The position numbers were made by a program, and so were the translations under genes. Positions 1-9,274 of a stretch of 64,000 nt of DNA are shown here, piece by piece. Source of the stretch: Clostridiaceae bacterium (lineage in GTDB: Bacteria > Bacillota > Clostridia > Oscillospirales > Acutalibacteraceae); contig JAEDHT010000005.1 in assembly GCA_016296885.1 (NCBI GenBank), positions 1 to 64,000 of the forward strand, given 5' to 3'. Position 1 is the stretch's first letter, and the number at the start of each line of letters is the position of its first letter. A model generated the notes under the pieces. It searched no databases and was not told the origin of the DNA. It saw only the letters and a program-made list of their open reading frames with translations.

Positions 1-70
1 CTGCAAAATTGGAACTTGCTTTACCAAATCCATTACGAAATTTGGAGTAGAAACCCAAAAAAATAAGATA

Positions 71-99
71 TTGACAAAATTTATAATTCATTATATAAT
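71..99 (+). promoter_or_regulatory. Consensus-perfect sigma-A promoter
   Basis: TTGACA (71-76), a 17-base spacer and TATAAT (94-99) match the housekeeping consensus at all 12 positions. Transcription would start near 106, about 24 bases before the small ORF at 130. This predicts strong expression of that peptide. Confidence 0.85.
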
Positions 100-129
100 A
101 TAATAAATTATTTTGTATTGGAATGGATT

Positions 130-306
130 ATGAATATGAAGAAATATATTAAGCCTTTGTTAAATATAGAAAAATTAGATTGTTGCGATGCAATGGCATC
201 TTCTGCAGACCCGATATTTCCGGTTTTTGATATGAGTGATAATTCTATAAGTGTATCCGACTTTGGAACCAGCACTCCGGCGAGAAAATATAGTATTTTT
301 AGATAA
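130..306 (+). CDS. Small peptide of 58 aa, unknown function
   Basis: I do not recognise a characterised family. The peptide starts MKYI-like (MNMKKYIKPLLNIEKL), has a Cys-Cys pair near residue 20 and an acidic, Ser/Pro-rich C-terminal half. Short peptides opening with MKKY..P.L.IEK recur in ruminococcal genomes as far as I recall, but I know no function. ATG 130 or ATG 136 could be used; a GGA precedes each at 7-8 bases. The frame is also open from TTG 118, but that leaves almost no 5' leader. A perfect promoter lies just upstream and a terminator hairpin just downstream, so this is a monocistronic, probably highly expressed gene. No signal peptide or membrane segment is seen. Confidence 0.65.
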   Translation: MNMKKYIKPLLNIEKLDCCDAMASSADPIFPVFDMSDNSISVSDFGTSTPARKYSIFR

Positions 307-307
307 A

Positions 308-347
308 AATTAAATGTTGCCATGATGATACATGACAACATTTAATT
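308..347. terminator. Bidirectional terminator hairpin
   Basis: A perfect 12-bp stem (308-319 with 336-347), followed by one mismatch and 4 more pairs, closes a 6-base loop. It lies between the convergent small peptide gene and whiA and could serve both. The arms are AT-rich and end in T-rich DNA. Confidence 0.6.
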
Positions 348-352
348 GAAAA

Positions 353-1288
353 TTATATTTCTATATTATCTGCAATAGCTACTATCTTAGCTAAACGATG
401 GTTTACACCGCTACGACTTATAGGACATGAGAGATTTTCTCCAAGCTCCCTTAGCGACATTTCCGGATTTTCATATCTAAGATTAGCTATTTCTTTTAGT
501 TCATCTGTGAGAGAATTAAAGAGGTTGTTATCCTTTATCTTTTGAATTGCAGAAATATGTGTCGCTGCCGCTTTTGCAGTTTTATTAATATTTGCAATTT
601 CTGAATTTGTTCGTCTGTTAATTTTATTAATGATATCCTTTTGAATCACTGTTTGTAGGAATTCCATATTAGAGTTGCTGGCACCCATTATTGCCAACAT
701 TTCAGCGATGGCATCCTTATCTTTAAAATAAACTATATAGCTACCCCTGCGTACAATGGTACGTGGGGTTATTTTTATATCTGAAAATTCTTCACTCAAA
801 TGATGGATTACATTACATAAGTCAAGCATAAGATTCTTGTACGGAGTGACAAACTCAAGATGATATTCTTTCTCAGGATCAGATATAGATCCCGTGCATA
901 AAAATACACCTCTTAAAAAAGCGCAAATACTTTCAGCATCGTCAAGTACAGCTTTATTAATTCTTAGGGCAAGCTCTTCACCGGTGTGCATAACGTAGTC
1001 AAAGATTTTATCTATATCATCTTTATATGGAATGGTAACGGTATATAAGTTGGCACCTGATTTTTTGTTGGTTTGAGTGCTTTGCATCTCAGTGATAACA
1101 CCAGTTTGTAAAGATAAATTTGAACAAAAACGCCTTGCGGAATCAATACTTTCAGTCGAAAAAATTATAGAATTTTTTTTGAAGCTTTTTGCAAAAAGCA
1201 AGTATCCATAAAGCTCTGCTCTCAAAATATTATCATTTATGTTCTTTATTTTACACAGCTCATATTTAGTCTGACTTGAAAAGGACAT
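353..1288 (-). CDS. whiA: WhiA, DNA-binding cell-division/sporulation regulator
   Basis: WhiA proteins combine an N-terminal fold related to LAGLIDADG homing endonucleases with a C-terminal helix-turn-helix. Here the helix-turn-helix is around residues 270-305 (MSLRELGENLSCPISRSGV). The family affects division and chromosome segregation in Bacillus and sporulation in Streptomyces. The start is placed at MSFSSQ because AAAGGTGAG sits 4 bases upstream; an upstream in-frame GTG would overlap that site. At 311 aa it has normal family length. It is the last gene of the hprK-PHP-murB-rapZ-whiA operon, 11 bases after rapZ; rapZ-whiA adjacency is conserved in Firmicutes. Confidence 0.93.
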   Translation of the reverse strand: MSFSSQTKYELCKIKNINDNILRAELYGYLLFAKSFKKNSIIFSTESIDSARRFCSNLSLQTGVITEMQSTQTNKKSGANLYTVTIPYKDDIDKIFDYVMHTGEELALRINKAVLDDAESICAFLRGVFLCTGSISDPEKEYHLEFVTPYKNLMLDLCNVIHHLSEEFSDIKITPRTIVRRGSYIVYFKDKDAIAEMLAIMGASNSNMEFLQTVIQKDIINKINRRTNSEIANINKTAKAAATHISAIQKIKDNNLFNSLTDELKEIANLRYENPEMSLRELGENLSCPISRSGVNHRLAKIVAIADNIEI

Positions 1289-1299
1289 TTTTCTCACCT

Positions 1300-2163
1300 T
1301 TATTCTTTTTCAATATCTCTATGGTAAATATTAGTTTTTAAATTATTATTTTTTAAATATTGATTTATTCGATTTGCTATAGTTACACTCCTGTGCTTAC
1401 CACCTGTACACCCTATTGAAATAGTTAACTGGCTCTTACCCTCACTTATATAGAGCGGAAGTGAAAAATCAATAAATTTAATAATTTTTTCTAAAAGTCC
1501 CTTTGATTCATCAAAGCTCATCACATAGCTATACACCGGTTCATCATTACCCGTTTTATGCTTTAGCTCATCTATATAAAAAGGATTTGGCAAGCACCTC
1601 ACATCAAAAACTAAATCGGACTCTGATGGGATACCATATTTATATCCAAAAGAAAGGCAAGTAACACTCAGCTCTGATGAGTTGTCACAACTTGAAAACT
1701 CTGTTGTTATACGATGCTTAAGCTGAACAGAAGATAACTTTCCTGTGTCTATTACATAATCTGCAACACTTCGTATTTTTTCCAGCAATTCAATCTCCAT
1801 TTCTATGGCATTGTATATAGAACCGGAATTCTTATCAGCCAGGGGATGTTTGCGCCTTGTTTGATTGTATCTTGAGTTGATCACTTCTTTATCTGCATAT
1901 AAATATAAAAGCTTATATGGCTTATTTTCCTGTTTTAATGTAATTAACTCAGAGAAAAGTTTGTCTATACTGTTTCCTCGTGTGTCTATCACAACAGCAA
2001 CGTTTTTCATAGAAAGATCATCAGATCGACTAAAAAGATCATAAAACGTGCATAGTAGCTGTGCAGGCAAATTATCTACACAGTAATATCCAATATCCTC
2101 CAGTGAATGCATTGCAATGGTCTTTCCGGCACCGGAGAGACCTGATATAACTATAAAATTCAT
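1300..2163 (-). CDS. rapZ: RapZ/YvcJ family nucleotide-binding protein
   Basis: This is a P-loop ATP/GTP-binding protein. The Walker A motif GLSGAGKT is at residues 8-15, and the C-terminal RapZ hallmark GCTGGKHRSV is near residue 255. In E. coli RapZ is the adaptor that delivers GlmZ RNA to RNase E; in Bacillus YvcJ binds nucleotides and affects competence. GlmZ is not known in Clostridia, so an RNA-adaptor role here is only family inference. Length (287 aa) is normal. The ribosome site is weak. It lies 52 bases after murB and 11 bases before whiA. Confidence 0.92.
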   Translation of the reverse strand: MNFIVISGLSGAGKTIAMHSLEDIGYYCVDNLPAQLLCTFYDLFSRSDDLSMKNVAVVIDTRGNSIDKLFSELITLKQENKPYKLLYLYADKEVINSRYNQTRRKHPLADKNSGSIYNAIEMEIELLEKIRSVADYVIDTGKLSSVQLKHRITTEFSSCDNSSELSVTCLSFGYKYGIPSESDLVFDVRCLPNPFYIDELKHKTGNDEPVYSYVMSFDESKGLLEKIIKFIDFSLPLYISEGKSQLTISIGCTGGKHRSVTIANRINQYLKNNNLKTNIYHRDIEKE

Positions 2164-2215
2164 ATATTAACCAGATATATACAATATCTATTCCCTTTCC
2201 AAATTTATCTTTATG

Positions 2216-3136
2216 TTAATTATCGCCTATAGGTCTTATTTCACATTCTAGCTCCACATTAAAATTTTGGTAAACCGTTGATTTAATCATATCAATCAAT
2301 GTAAGCACATCATTACAGGTTGCATTTCCTTTGTTAATTATAAATCCTGCGTGCTTTTCGCTTACCTGAGCACCACCAACACTAGTGCCCTTGAGTCCGC
2401 TTTGCTCAATTAAGGCACCCGCAAAATAGCCCTCCGGACGTTTAAACACACTGCCAGCGCTTGGATATTCAAGCGGTTGTTTATCACGGCGTCTCTGCAT
2501 ATAATCTAACATCTTTGCAGTTATGTAGTCTTTATCGGCTTTTTCTAATTCAATATTAATTGAAAGAATAACGCATTTTTGATCCATAAATGTACTATGT
2601 CTATAAGAAAAATTGCACTTATCACAGTGTATTGTTTTGATCTCTTCAGATTCGCAGTCAAGGTAGGTTACAGAGCTTATGATCTTACTCATCTCTCCAC
2701 CATAGGCCCCAGCGTTCATATATGTAGCTCCGCCGACACTTCCCGGTATGCCATACAGCTCTTCACAACCTGAAAGAGAGTTATCTCTTGCAAATATACA
2801 TAGAGAAGTGAGCATTGCACCGGCAGAACATTTTATTTTATTTTGATCCAAAAGTGTTATTTCTTTAAAATCTTCGCAAAGACTTATTATTACACCACTA
2901 AAACCCTTGTCAGAAAAAAGTGTATTAGAGCCATTTCCTAAAATCATATACGGAATATTCTCTGATTTTAAAAAGTGTATCAAAGATATTAGCTGATCTG
3001 TATTTGCAACTTTGGCAAAAACTTCACAATCTCCGCCAATTCGGAATGTTGTATGCTTGCTAAGATCTTCGTTCGCATATAACTCCAAATCAAACGGAAC
3101 AGTTTTTTTTATTTTTTCTAACAAGGAAGTTATCAT
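2216..3136 (-). CDS. murB: UDP-N-acetylenolpyruvoylglucosamine reductase
   Basis: MurB uses FAD and NADPH to reduce UDP-GlcNAc-enolpyruvate to UDP-MurNAc, the second committed step of peptidoglycan synthesis, in the cytoplasm. Visible are the FAD-binding segments ILGNGSNTLFS and GIPGSVGGATYMNAGAYGGE, the catalytic serine segment PSAGSVFKRP, and the C-terminal GAQVSEKHAGFIIN block. The start is placed at the second of two adjacent ATGs (MITSLLEK) because GAGGTG lies 6 bases upstream; TTG 3154 would place the ribosome site inside the gene. It begins 18 bases after the PHP gene stops, within the hprK operon. Confidence 0.93.
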   Translation of the reverse strand: MITSLLEKIKKTVPFDLELYANEDLSKHTTFRIGGDCEVFAKVANTDQLISLIHFLKSENIPYMILGNGSNTLFSDKGFSGVIISLCEDFKEITLLDQNKIKCSAGAMLTSLCIFARDNSLSGCEELYGIPGSVGGATYMNAGAYGGEMSKIISSVTYLDCESEEIKTIHCDKCNFSYRHSTFMDQKCVILSINIELEKADKDYITAKMLDYMQRRRDKQPLEYPSAGSVFKRPEGYFAGALIEQSGLKGTSVGGAQVSEKHAGFIINKGNATCNDVLTLIDMIKSTVYQNFNVELECEIRPIGDN

Positions 3137-3154
3137 CATTAACACCTCAAACAA

Positions 3155-3883
3155 TTATTCAAGTGGTATATTATGCTCAGATAGATATTTTTTCATTCTG
3201 TCTACATTTGCATTTATTATGAGTTCCTCCGGAAAATCTATCTCTTCCAGCATCTGCAGTGCTCTGGGAGCTTTGCCAATAAGCATCTGAAAATGTGCAT
3301 CGGAGTCTACTACAACCCCCACGCCCAGTCGTTTACAGATTTTTGCTATTTCAACACAGTTTTTAATTGACGATGCTCTTACATTGAATGTAGCCTCATT
3401 TATCTCTACAAGCTTACCATTGTGGGCAAACTCCGGGATAACTTTTTCGTAGTCGTATTTATATCTTTCAAGTCCACTATGTCCTATCACGTTTACTCTC
3501 GGATCTTTAGCAACCTGCAGATATGCATTTGTAACCTCATCTATGGTGCCTTTAGTTTTTAGAGCTTCGTAATGAAAAGATGCTACCACCCATTCTAAAC
3601 TTTGCATTGTGAAATCATCTATATCAAGAGTACCATTATAATCAATAATATTCGCTTCTATTCCCTTTAATACACGCACACCCATCCAACTAGATGGAAT
3701 TATGCCCATATTCTCGAAAAACCATCTTCCCGGTGGATCAGGCATTGTCCTGCCGTGATCAGTGAGAGCTAAGGCGTATAAGCCCATATCAGCAGCCGCT
3801 GTGACCATCTCCTGTATAGAAGAATATGCGTGAGTGGATGCCAGTGAATGTGTGTGTAGATCTGCTATTAATTTTATTGACAT
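3155..3883 (-). CDS. PHP-domain phosphatase (YcdX-like)
   Basis: This 242-aa protein is a single PHP domain, a metal-dependent phosphoesterase fold. Metal-binding motifs are in order: DLHTHS near residue 8, LTDHGR near 41, GHSGLE near 138 and DSDAHF near 195. The closest family is YcdX-type phosphatase; the substrate is unknown. It sits between hprK and murB with 18-base gaps on either side, so it is co-transcribed. The same neighbours occur in many Clostridia, which suggests a housekeeping job, but nothing here fixes the substrate. Confidence 0.88.
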   Translation of the reverse strand: MSIKLIADLHTHSLASTHAYSSIQEMVTAAADMGLYALALTDHGRTMPDPPGRWFFENMGIIPSSWMGVRVLKGIEANIIDYNGTLDIDDFTMQSLEWVVASFHYEALKTKGTIDEVTNAYLQVAKDPRVNVIGHSGLERYKYDYEKVIPEFAHNGKLVEINEATFNVRASSIKNCVEIAKICKRLGVGVVVDSDAHFQMLIGKAPRALQMLEEIDFPEELIINANVDRMKKYLSEHNIPLE

Positions 3884-3901
3884 TGCTATACCTCCAAAAA
3901 A

Positions 3902-4867
3902 TTAAAAATCCAGATCAAACTCTTTTTTAACTATAGCTGAATCTTCAGGAATATCCATACCAAGAGCAGAAAGAAGATCAAAAGCGGCATTATAGCCCAT
4001 TTTCTTTTGTCTGTTGTTCATGGCAGCTGTCTCAATGATAACAGCAAGGTTTCGTCCCGGTTTTACAGGAACAGTGATCACAGGCACCTCCACATCAAGT
4101 ATGTTTACATATTGACTTTCGAGCCCTATCCTATCATATGGCTTACTGCTATTCCAGTTTTCGAGATTGATAACAATATCAATATTACCGGAGAGCTTTA
4201 CGGAACCCATACCAAAAAGTCTTCTTGCATTAATTATACCTACACCTCTGACTTCAATAAAATGCCTTATATTTTCCGGCGATGAGCCTACGAGGAGCTT
4301 TCGAGACAGCTTTCTAATCTCTACTGCATCATCTGCAATCAGTCTGTGACCACGCTTAACAAGCTCAATAGCTGTTTCTGACTTACCAATACCACTGTCA
4401 CCGGTGAGTAGAATACCTTCACCATAAACCTCAACAAAAACACCATGTCTTGTGATTCTTGGTGCAAGCTCACTATTGAGAGTGCCAACCAATGCACCAA
4501 CAAGACTTGAGGTGCTTTCAGGCGAATGAAGCAATGTCACATGATGTATCTTTGCTGTCTCTATAACCTCCTCATAGGTGCGTATACCTCTGGCTATGAT
4601 AACCGCAGGTGGATTCATTGCGAATATTTTATCCATAGCTTCAAAGCGTTCTTCTTTGTTCATTTTTGCAAGATAGGCATGTTCTGTGTTTCCCATAACC
4701 ATAATACGCTTTTTATCAAAATAATCAAGAAACCCTGTGAGTTCAAGCCCCGGTCTGTTAATCTCTCTCGATGTTATCAGAATCTCGTCTGATGGTGTGT
4801 ATTCATATAAAACATCAAGAGAAAGTTCACTTATAATTTTTGATAATGAAATAGAAAACTCCTGCAT
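3902..4867 (-). CDS. hprK: HPr kinase/phosphorylase
   Basis: HprK phosphorylates HPr on Ser46 when glycolytic intermediates are high, and so drives CcpA-dependent carbon catabolite repression. The Walker A motif GDSGIGKS lies near residues 157-164, and the HprK signature EVRGVGIINARRLFG near 205-220. The start ATG (MQEFSISLS) is set by GGGAGAG 7 bases upstream; a GTG two codons earlier is too close to that site. Length (321 aa) is normal. It is the first gene of the operon, behind an extended -10 promoter. Its presence suits an organism that lives on sugars. Confidence 0.95.
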   Translation of the reverse strand: MQEFSISLSKIISELSLDVLYEYTPSDEILITSREINRPGLELTGFLDYFDKKRIMVMGNTEHAYLAKMNKEERFEAMDKIFAMNPPAVIIARGIRTYEEVIETAKIHHVTLLHSPESTSSLVGALVGTLNSELAPRITRHGVFVEVYGEGILLTGDSGIGKSETAIELVKRGHRLIADDAVEIRKLSRKLLVGSSPENIRHFIEVRGVGIINARRLFGMGSVKLSGNIDIVINLENWNSSKPYDRIGLESQYVNILDVEVPVITVPVKPGRNLAVIIETAAMNNRQKKMGYNAAFDLLSALGMDIPEDSAIVKKEFDLDF

Positions 4868-4897
4868 AATCACACTCTCCCATTTATATTCTTGTAG

Positions 4898-4906
4898 ATT
4901 ATACCA
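4898..4906 (-). promoter_or_regulatory. Extended -10 promoter of the hprK operon
   Basis: On the minus strand TG-G-TATAAT lies about 30 bases upstream of hprK. The corresponding -35 (TTCCTT) is poor, as is usual for extended -10 promoters. Confidence 0.55.
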
Positions 4907-4941
4907 TAAACAAACTAAAAAAGGAAGTGTAAATTAAGCAA

Positions 4942-6951
4942 TCATTCTTGATTAATTGAAATATTATAATCTGCCTTTAGCACTTCGGCTTTTACATCAT
5001 CTAAACTATTAAACAGGCCGTTATAGTATAGATACATATATCTTTCTACATCTATACAATCACAGTTTGCTTTCTTGCACTTTTGTATCATATTCTCACA
5101 ACAGGCGAGCATATATCTGATATCGTCATTATCTGCATTAGATTTGACATTGATTGTTATATTGACTCCTATTTTTTTGGGGCTTGTGTAGTCTACATCA
5201 AAGCTCATTTTTGTATCACTTTTTACTATTCTTACAGAATTGTCATTTATAGACAATTCTGACTTTTCTATGCCTGATGTAAGCAAATTATACCCTAATA
5301 TATCATCATTATTTGCTGGTGTTTTTTCTCCATTTGAGCCAAACATCATTCCCCCAATAAGCCTAATATCATCGTTCTCGCTTTTCAGCATAGGCAAAAT
5401 GATATCGCTTCTTTCATCATTCAGCATAGATGATATACCCATCACATCCATAGAAAATCCATCAGATTTTTTTGATGTATCAGCTATTCTCAAAAGTTCC
5501 TCAGGATTGATTGGTTCTTTATCAGCTATCAGTTTTCCTGCATTTTCATCACAATAAAAGATATTTACACTACTTCGACTGTCAAACTGCCCCGAAAATG
5601 TTTTTATCGCCTGCGTAAGGTCACTAAGCTCGCATGATTCGCCTAATAACAGGAATAAGTTTTGTCCTAGATATGGATCTTTTCCTGTTTGTAGAGTTGA
5701 GGTTTCTATTGCAGAGGAAATACTTTCACCTTTCAGCTTGATAGCCTCGATAGAGGCACTCTGCTCTGTATCCTCTGTTTTTAGAGAAAGCATAGTAAGA
5801 CTAAATTCTTCTTCCTCCTTATCAATAGCAACACCTTTTATTATCAAGCGTTCATCAAGCTCGTTTACATAGGCACAGCCTGAGAGCATTGGAAAAATAA
5901 ATGCACACGCCAGCACTAGTGATACAATTCGAGCTTTGCTTTTTCTCTTAATTGTTGCTGTAAACGGTAAAATAACAGAACCAACAAGCACCAAAACGCA
6001 CCAGAAATATTTATTTAGCACAATATCCCTGATCTGGTCAGATAATAAACACACAGTAGCCCCAATAACGGAAAATGAAGCTATAACAAAATAAGTGAGT
6101 AAGCTTTTTTTGAGCTTAAATAGCTTTGAAAAACAGTTTCCCGAAAAGAAGAACAAAACGGACATTGTGGTGATACTACATAGCATTAATATAGCAACTA
6201 TGATTGCATCAAGTCGTCTTAATATTCCAACCTGTGCTGTGACAGCGGCGTTATAGATAGGAAAAGCATCTATATCAGCAAGATTACCTAATATTGCACA
6301 AGTTAGCACGAGAATAACACCTTCTACTATAAACGATATTGTATTCCAGATAGCAAAGTCTTTGTATGATACCTTACTGCAATGGCGAAGTGAATATGGA
6401 AGGAGTAATAGTGTCAGCATATTAGCTATACCCGAAATAAGATTAGAATAAATTGATTTAAGTTCAAAAACATTAGGAGATAAATTGAGTACCTCTGCCT
6501 CATCCCACATACCAAAAACAAGTAGCACAAGCACCAACACAACCGGGATACATATTAAAAGCGAGCTTCTGGCTATTCCCTCCAGACCACGCACTGCACA
6601 AAGACACGCACACAGTGATGCTAATATCATCACATACCCATATGTCGGTCCATTAGAAGCACAACTTTTATAAAAAAGAGAAAAAATAGTTATCATTCTG
6701 ATGCAACATAATAGGAAAACAATAAGATATATTAGGCTCGCTGTCTTACCGAGCATACCTTTTTCGGCATTAAGAAAAGCCGGGATAGCAAAAACAAAAA
6801 ATCCCGCAAATAGTATCACACTATGCAATAATCCATCCCTGATGCTTGCATCATAGCCATTGAGAGAGCCTGTGAGTATCAGATTGCCTATTCTTATCAA
6901 GAAAAGAGAGCCATAAAGTTGCAAGGGACTTACTATATATTTTTCTTTCAT
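4942..6951 (-). CDS. Fused spore germinant-receptor protein, GerAB permease + GerAC
   Basis: Residues 1 to about 330 are a GerAB-type permease with about ten hydrophobic segments. Residues 359-669 match GerAC, the lipoprotein subunit. The junction still carries what looks like the GerAC signal peptide, with lipobox LSGC (residues 356-359, Cys codon at 5875-5877). These subunits are normally separate proteins in the inner spore membrane. No in-frame ATG or ribosome site occurs before the second half, so translation as one 669-aa chain is the simplest reading. The gene lies 47 bases downstream of gerA, with which it would form a complete A+B+C receptor. A sequencing error fusing two genes is possible but would have to remove a stop. 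Confidence 0.85.
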   Translation of the reverse strand: MKEKYIVSPLQLYGSLFLIRIGNLILTGSLNGYDASIRDGLLHSVILFAGFFVFAIPAFLNAEKGMLGKTASLIYLIVFLLCCIRMITIFSLFYKSCASNGPTYGYVMILASLCACLCAVRGLEGIARSSLLICIPVVLVLVLLVFGMWDEAEVLNLSPNVFELKSIYSNLISGIANMLTLLLLPYSLRHCSKVSYKDFAIWNTISFIVEGVILVLTCAILGNLADIDAFPIYNAAVTAQVGILRRLDAIIVAILMLCSITTMSVLFFFSGNCFSKLFKLKKSLLTYFVIASFSVIGATVCLLSDQIRDIVLNKYFWCVLVLVGSVILPFTATIKRKSKARIVSLVLACAFIFPMLSGCAYVNELDERLIIKGVAIDKEEEEFSLTMLSLKTEDTEQSASIEAIKLKGESISSAIETSTLQTGKDPYLGQNLFLLLGESCELSDLTQAIKTFSGQFDSRSSVNIFYCDENAGKLIADKEPINPEELLRIADTSKKSDGFSMDVMGISSMLNDERSDIILPMLKSENDDIRLIGGMMFGSNGEKTPANNDDILGYNLLTSGIEKSELSINDNSVRIVKSDTKMSFDVDYTSPKKIGVNITINVKSNADNDDIRYMLACCENMIQKCKKANCDCIDVERYMYLYYNGLFNSLDDVKAEVLKADYNISINQE

Positions 6952-6998
6952 TTAAAAACCACACATCGTAAAAACAATGCTTCTCCTTTCTCGAAAAC

Positions 6999-8480
6999 TC
7001 AGCTAACTAAGTCTCTTTCAAAGCCTTTAGTATCGCTAACTATATATTTTTTTCGTGATAGTCGTTTCCAGCTTACCTTCAAGATAGAGTCACGCATCCC
7101 CCTTACTGAAAACGGAGACAAAGGTGCTGTAAACGGTACTCCAAAACTGTTTTTTGCACACAAATCTACCATTATTAGTGAAAAGACAGCCATTATTCCC
7201 CATATTCCAAAAAGGCCACCAATTACTATGAAAACTATACGCATAAGCGCAATAGGTGCATATAAATCAGGTACTACATATGACGAAATAGCTGTGAGTG
7301 CAACTATCATTAAGGTTGGTGCGCCTATCAAGCCGGCATTTACCGCTGTTTCTCCTATCACCAACGCTCCGACTATAGACACAGCATGACCTAACGTGCG
7401 TGGCAAACGCAATCCTGCTTCACGCATAATTTCGTAAATAAAATGAATTATCAAGACCTCCCACACTATTGGAAAAGGTGTGCTTGCCACAGATAGTGCA
7501 ATCTTCGTGAGCATCTCCTCCGGGAAAATTTCGGGATTGTAGATTACTGCAGCAACATACACACCCGGTGTGAATATTGCAATTATAAATGCAAGGTATT
7601 TTAGCCATCTGGAAAATGTTGCAAAGTAAGGTCTGTTTGAGTAGTCATCCATTGTTTGAAAATTTTCAACAAAAAGATGTGGCACTATAAGCACACTGGG
7701 AGTGCCATCTATAACTATTGCTATTCTGCCTTCTGATATCTTTCCGCATACAGTATCTGGACGTTCACTCAGGCCAACTGAGGAAAATATAGATTTATCG
7801 TTTTTATCCTCAAGATAATCAACCAGATAGCCTGCTGCCAAAGCATTTGAGAGATTTGAGTGTTCCAATCTCTTTTTAAGTTCTTTCAGAATATCCTGAG
7901 AAACAATATCTGTAAGATAACATAAACAAATAGAAGTTTTACTTACGTCACCAATAGTCATTTGTTCAAACTTTAGCCTTGGATTTTTTATTCTGCGCCT
8001 TATCAATGTCATATTAATTTTGATAGGTTCTACAAAACCTTCTCGGCTACCTCGCTGAGTTATTTCTGTCTCAGGCTCACTTATGCTTCTAAATGGAAAT
8101 CCTTGAACACCAACTGCAAGCATTCGATCGCAATCATCAACCGCTATGATTGCAAATCCCGACATTGATAAATTATAGACTTCCTCAAATGAGGTGATTT
8201 CCATAGCCTCTGAGGCTGAGATTATATATAGTTTGATACAATCAAAAAGCTCATCACCATAAAGATCTTTAGTATCATAGGTTAAGATTGGGTTAAGCAC
8301 ACTTCTAGCAAAAATATCTTTACTTATTTGACCTTCCATTGTAATAGCAGCACATTTTTGACCGTCTTTTAGCACAAATCGTTTTACTGTGTAGTCTACA
8401 CTGCCTTGAAAGTCATTGTACATATAATCTAAGTTTCTCTCCAACTCTCTGAAGAGCCTTGTTTTTTGAGATGATTCCAC
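6999..8480 (-). CDS. gerA: Spore germination protein GerA family (A subunit)
   Basis: The A subunit of the nutrient germinant receptor sits in the inner spore membrane. The N-terminal soluble domain contains the family motifs FPFRS and RGSREGF near residues 125-145. The C-terminal half (about 290-440) holds several membrane helices. The start is placed at a GTG (V-E-S-S-Q-K) because GAGGAGA lies 6 bases upstream; an earlier in-frame GTG would overlap that site. Length (493 aa) is normal. It is followed by the fused B-C gene. In known systems such operons are read by forespore sigma-G, but I could not identify that promoter with confidence. Confidence 0.9.
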   Translation of the reverse strand: MESSQKTRLFRELERNLDYMYNDFQGSVDYTVKRFVLKDGQKCAAITMEGQISKDIFARSVLNPILTYDTKDLYGDELFDCIKLYIISASEAMEITSFEEVYNLSMSGFAIIAVDDCDRMLAVGVQGFPFRSISEPETEITQRGSREGFVEPIKINMTLIRRRIKNPRLKFEQMTIGDVSKTSICLCYLTDIVSQDILKELKKRLEHSNLSNALAAGYLVDYLEDKNDKSIFSSVGLSERPDTVCGKISEGRIAIVIDGTPSVLIVPHLFVENFQTMDDYSNRPYFATFSRWLKYLAFIIAIFTPGVYVAAVIYNPEIFPEEMLTKIALSVASTPFPIVWEVLIIHFIYEIMREAGLRLPRTLGHAVSIVGALVIGETAVNAGLIGAPTLMIVALTAISSYVVPDLYAPIALMRIVFIVIGGLFGIWGIMAVFSLIMVDLCAKNSFGVPFTAPLSPFSVRGMRDSILKVSWKRLSRKKYIVSDTKGFERDLVS

Positions 8481-8572
8481 TTTGATTCTCCTCACTGCAT
8501 TTAATTTGAATTTTCTTGTCTAAAATAATATTTGCAATTATGGGAATTATATACGGTGAAAGGCGTGATTAA

Positions 8573-9274
8573 ATGGTTAACTTGATTTTTCGTACAATTT
8601 TTTTATATATTACTATAATAGTAGCTATAAGACTTATGGGTAAGCGACAAATTGGCGATCTGCAGACCTCCGAATTAGTGGTTACTCTGCTGGTTTCAGA
8701 TATAGCATCTATGCCAATGGAAAATATTGGAAAACCTCTTTTAAGCGGAATTTTGCCTATATTTATACTTGTTGCCTGTGAAATATTTTTATCTTTATTA
8801 ATGCTAAAGCACTCTAAGCTCAGGAGGGCTGTTTGTGGTAAACCAATTGTTATTATCAATAAAGGAAAAATATGTCAATCAGAGATGAAAATGCTGAGAA
8901 TGAGCGTTGAAGACCTGTTTGAACAGTTAAGACAGAATGAAGTATTTTCGCTTAATGATGTGCTATACGCCATAGTAGAAACTAACGGAAAAATGAGTAT
9001 ATTAAAAAAGGAAGATAATAGCGACAGTACCGGTTCGGATAATAGCAACGAACAAGAAAACAATCAAAACAGCTCCGATCAGACAAGTAATCTGGATGTG
9101 GTGGTTGTAAGCAATGGAAAGATATCAGATTCTTCATGTAGGTTGTTTGAGATATCACATGATGATGTAAAAAAGGCTGCAAAGAAAAAGCACATTAATA
9201 TGAATGATATCTTTGTGATGACTGCAAATGAAAACGGCGATTATAAAATAGTGAAAAAGGAGAAGAAAAAATAA
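8573..9274 (+). CDS. DUF421 (YetF-type) membrane protein
   Basis: The first 75 residues hold three membrane helices, with the DUF421 motif RLMGKRQIGDL near residues 20-30. Then follows a soluble YetF domain. Residues about 147-174 form an Asn/Ser/Asp/Gln-rich insert that is unusual inside this domain and may be a flexible loop. DUF421 genes often accompany sporulation and germination loci in Clostridia and Bacillus, but the biochemical role is unknown. It is divergent from gerA and overlaps DUF4363 by one base (TAATG), so the two are translationally coupled. Confidence 0.85.
   Translation: MVNLIFRTIFLYITIIVAIRLMGKRQIGDLQTSELVVTLLVSDIASMPMENIGKPLLSGILPIFILVACEIFLSLLMLKHSKLRRAVCGKPIVIINKGKICQSEMKMLRMSVEDLFEQLRQNEVFSLNDVLYAIVETNGKMSILKKEDNSDSTGSDNSNEQENNQNSSDQTSNLDVVVVSNGKISDSSCRLFEISHDDVKKAAKKKHINMNDIFVMTANENGDYKIVKKEKKK

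Noticed and set aside
1..70. Coding sequence at the left edge
   Set aside because: Only about 20 open codons with no recognisable motif; too short to call.
8496..8572. Sigma-G promoter for gerA
   Set aside because: Some CATAATT-like sequence exists, but no credible -35 at the right distance.
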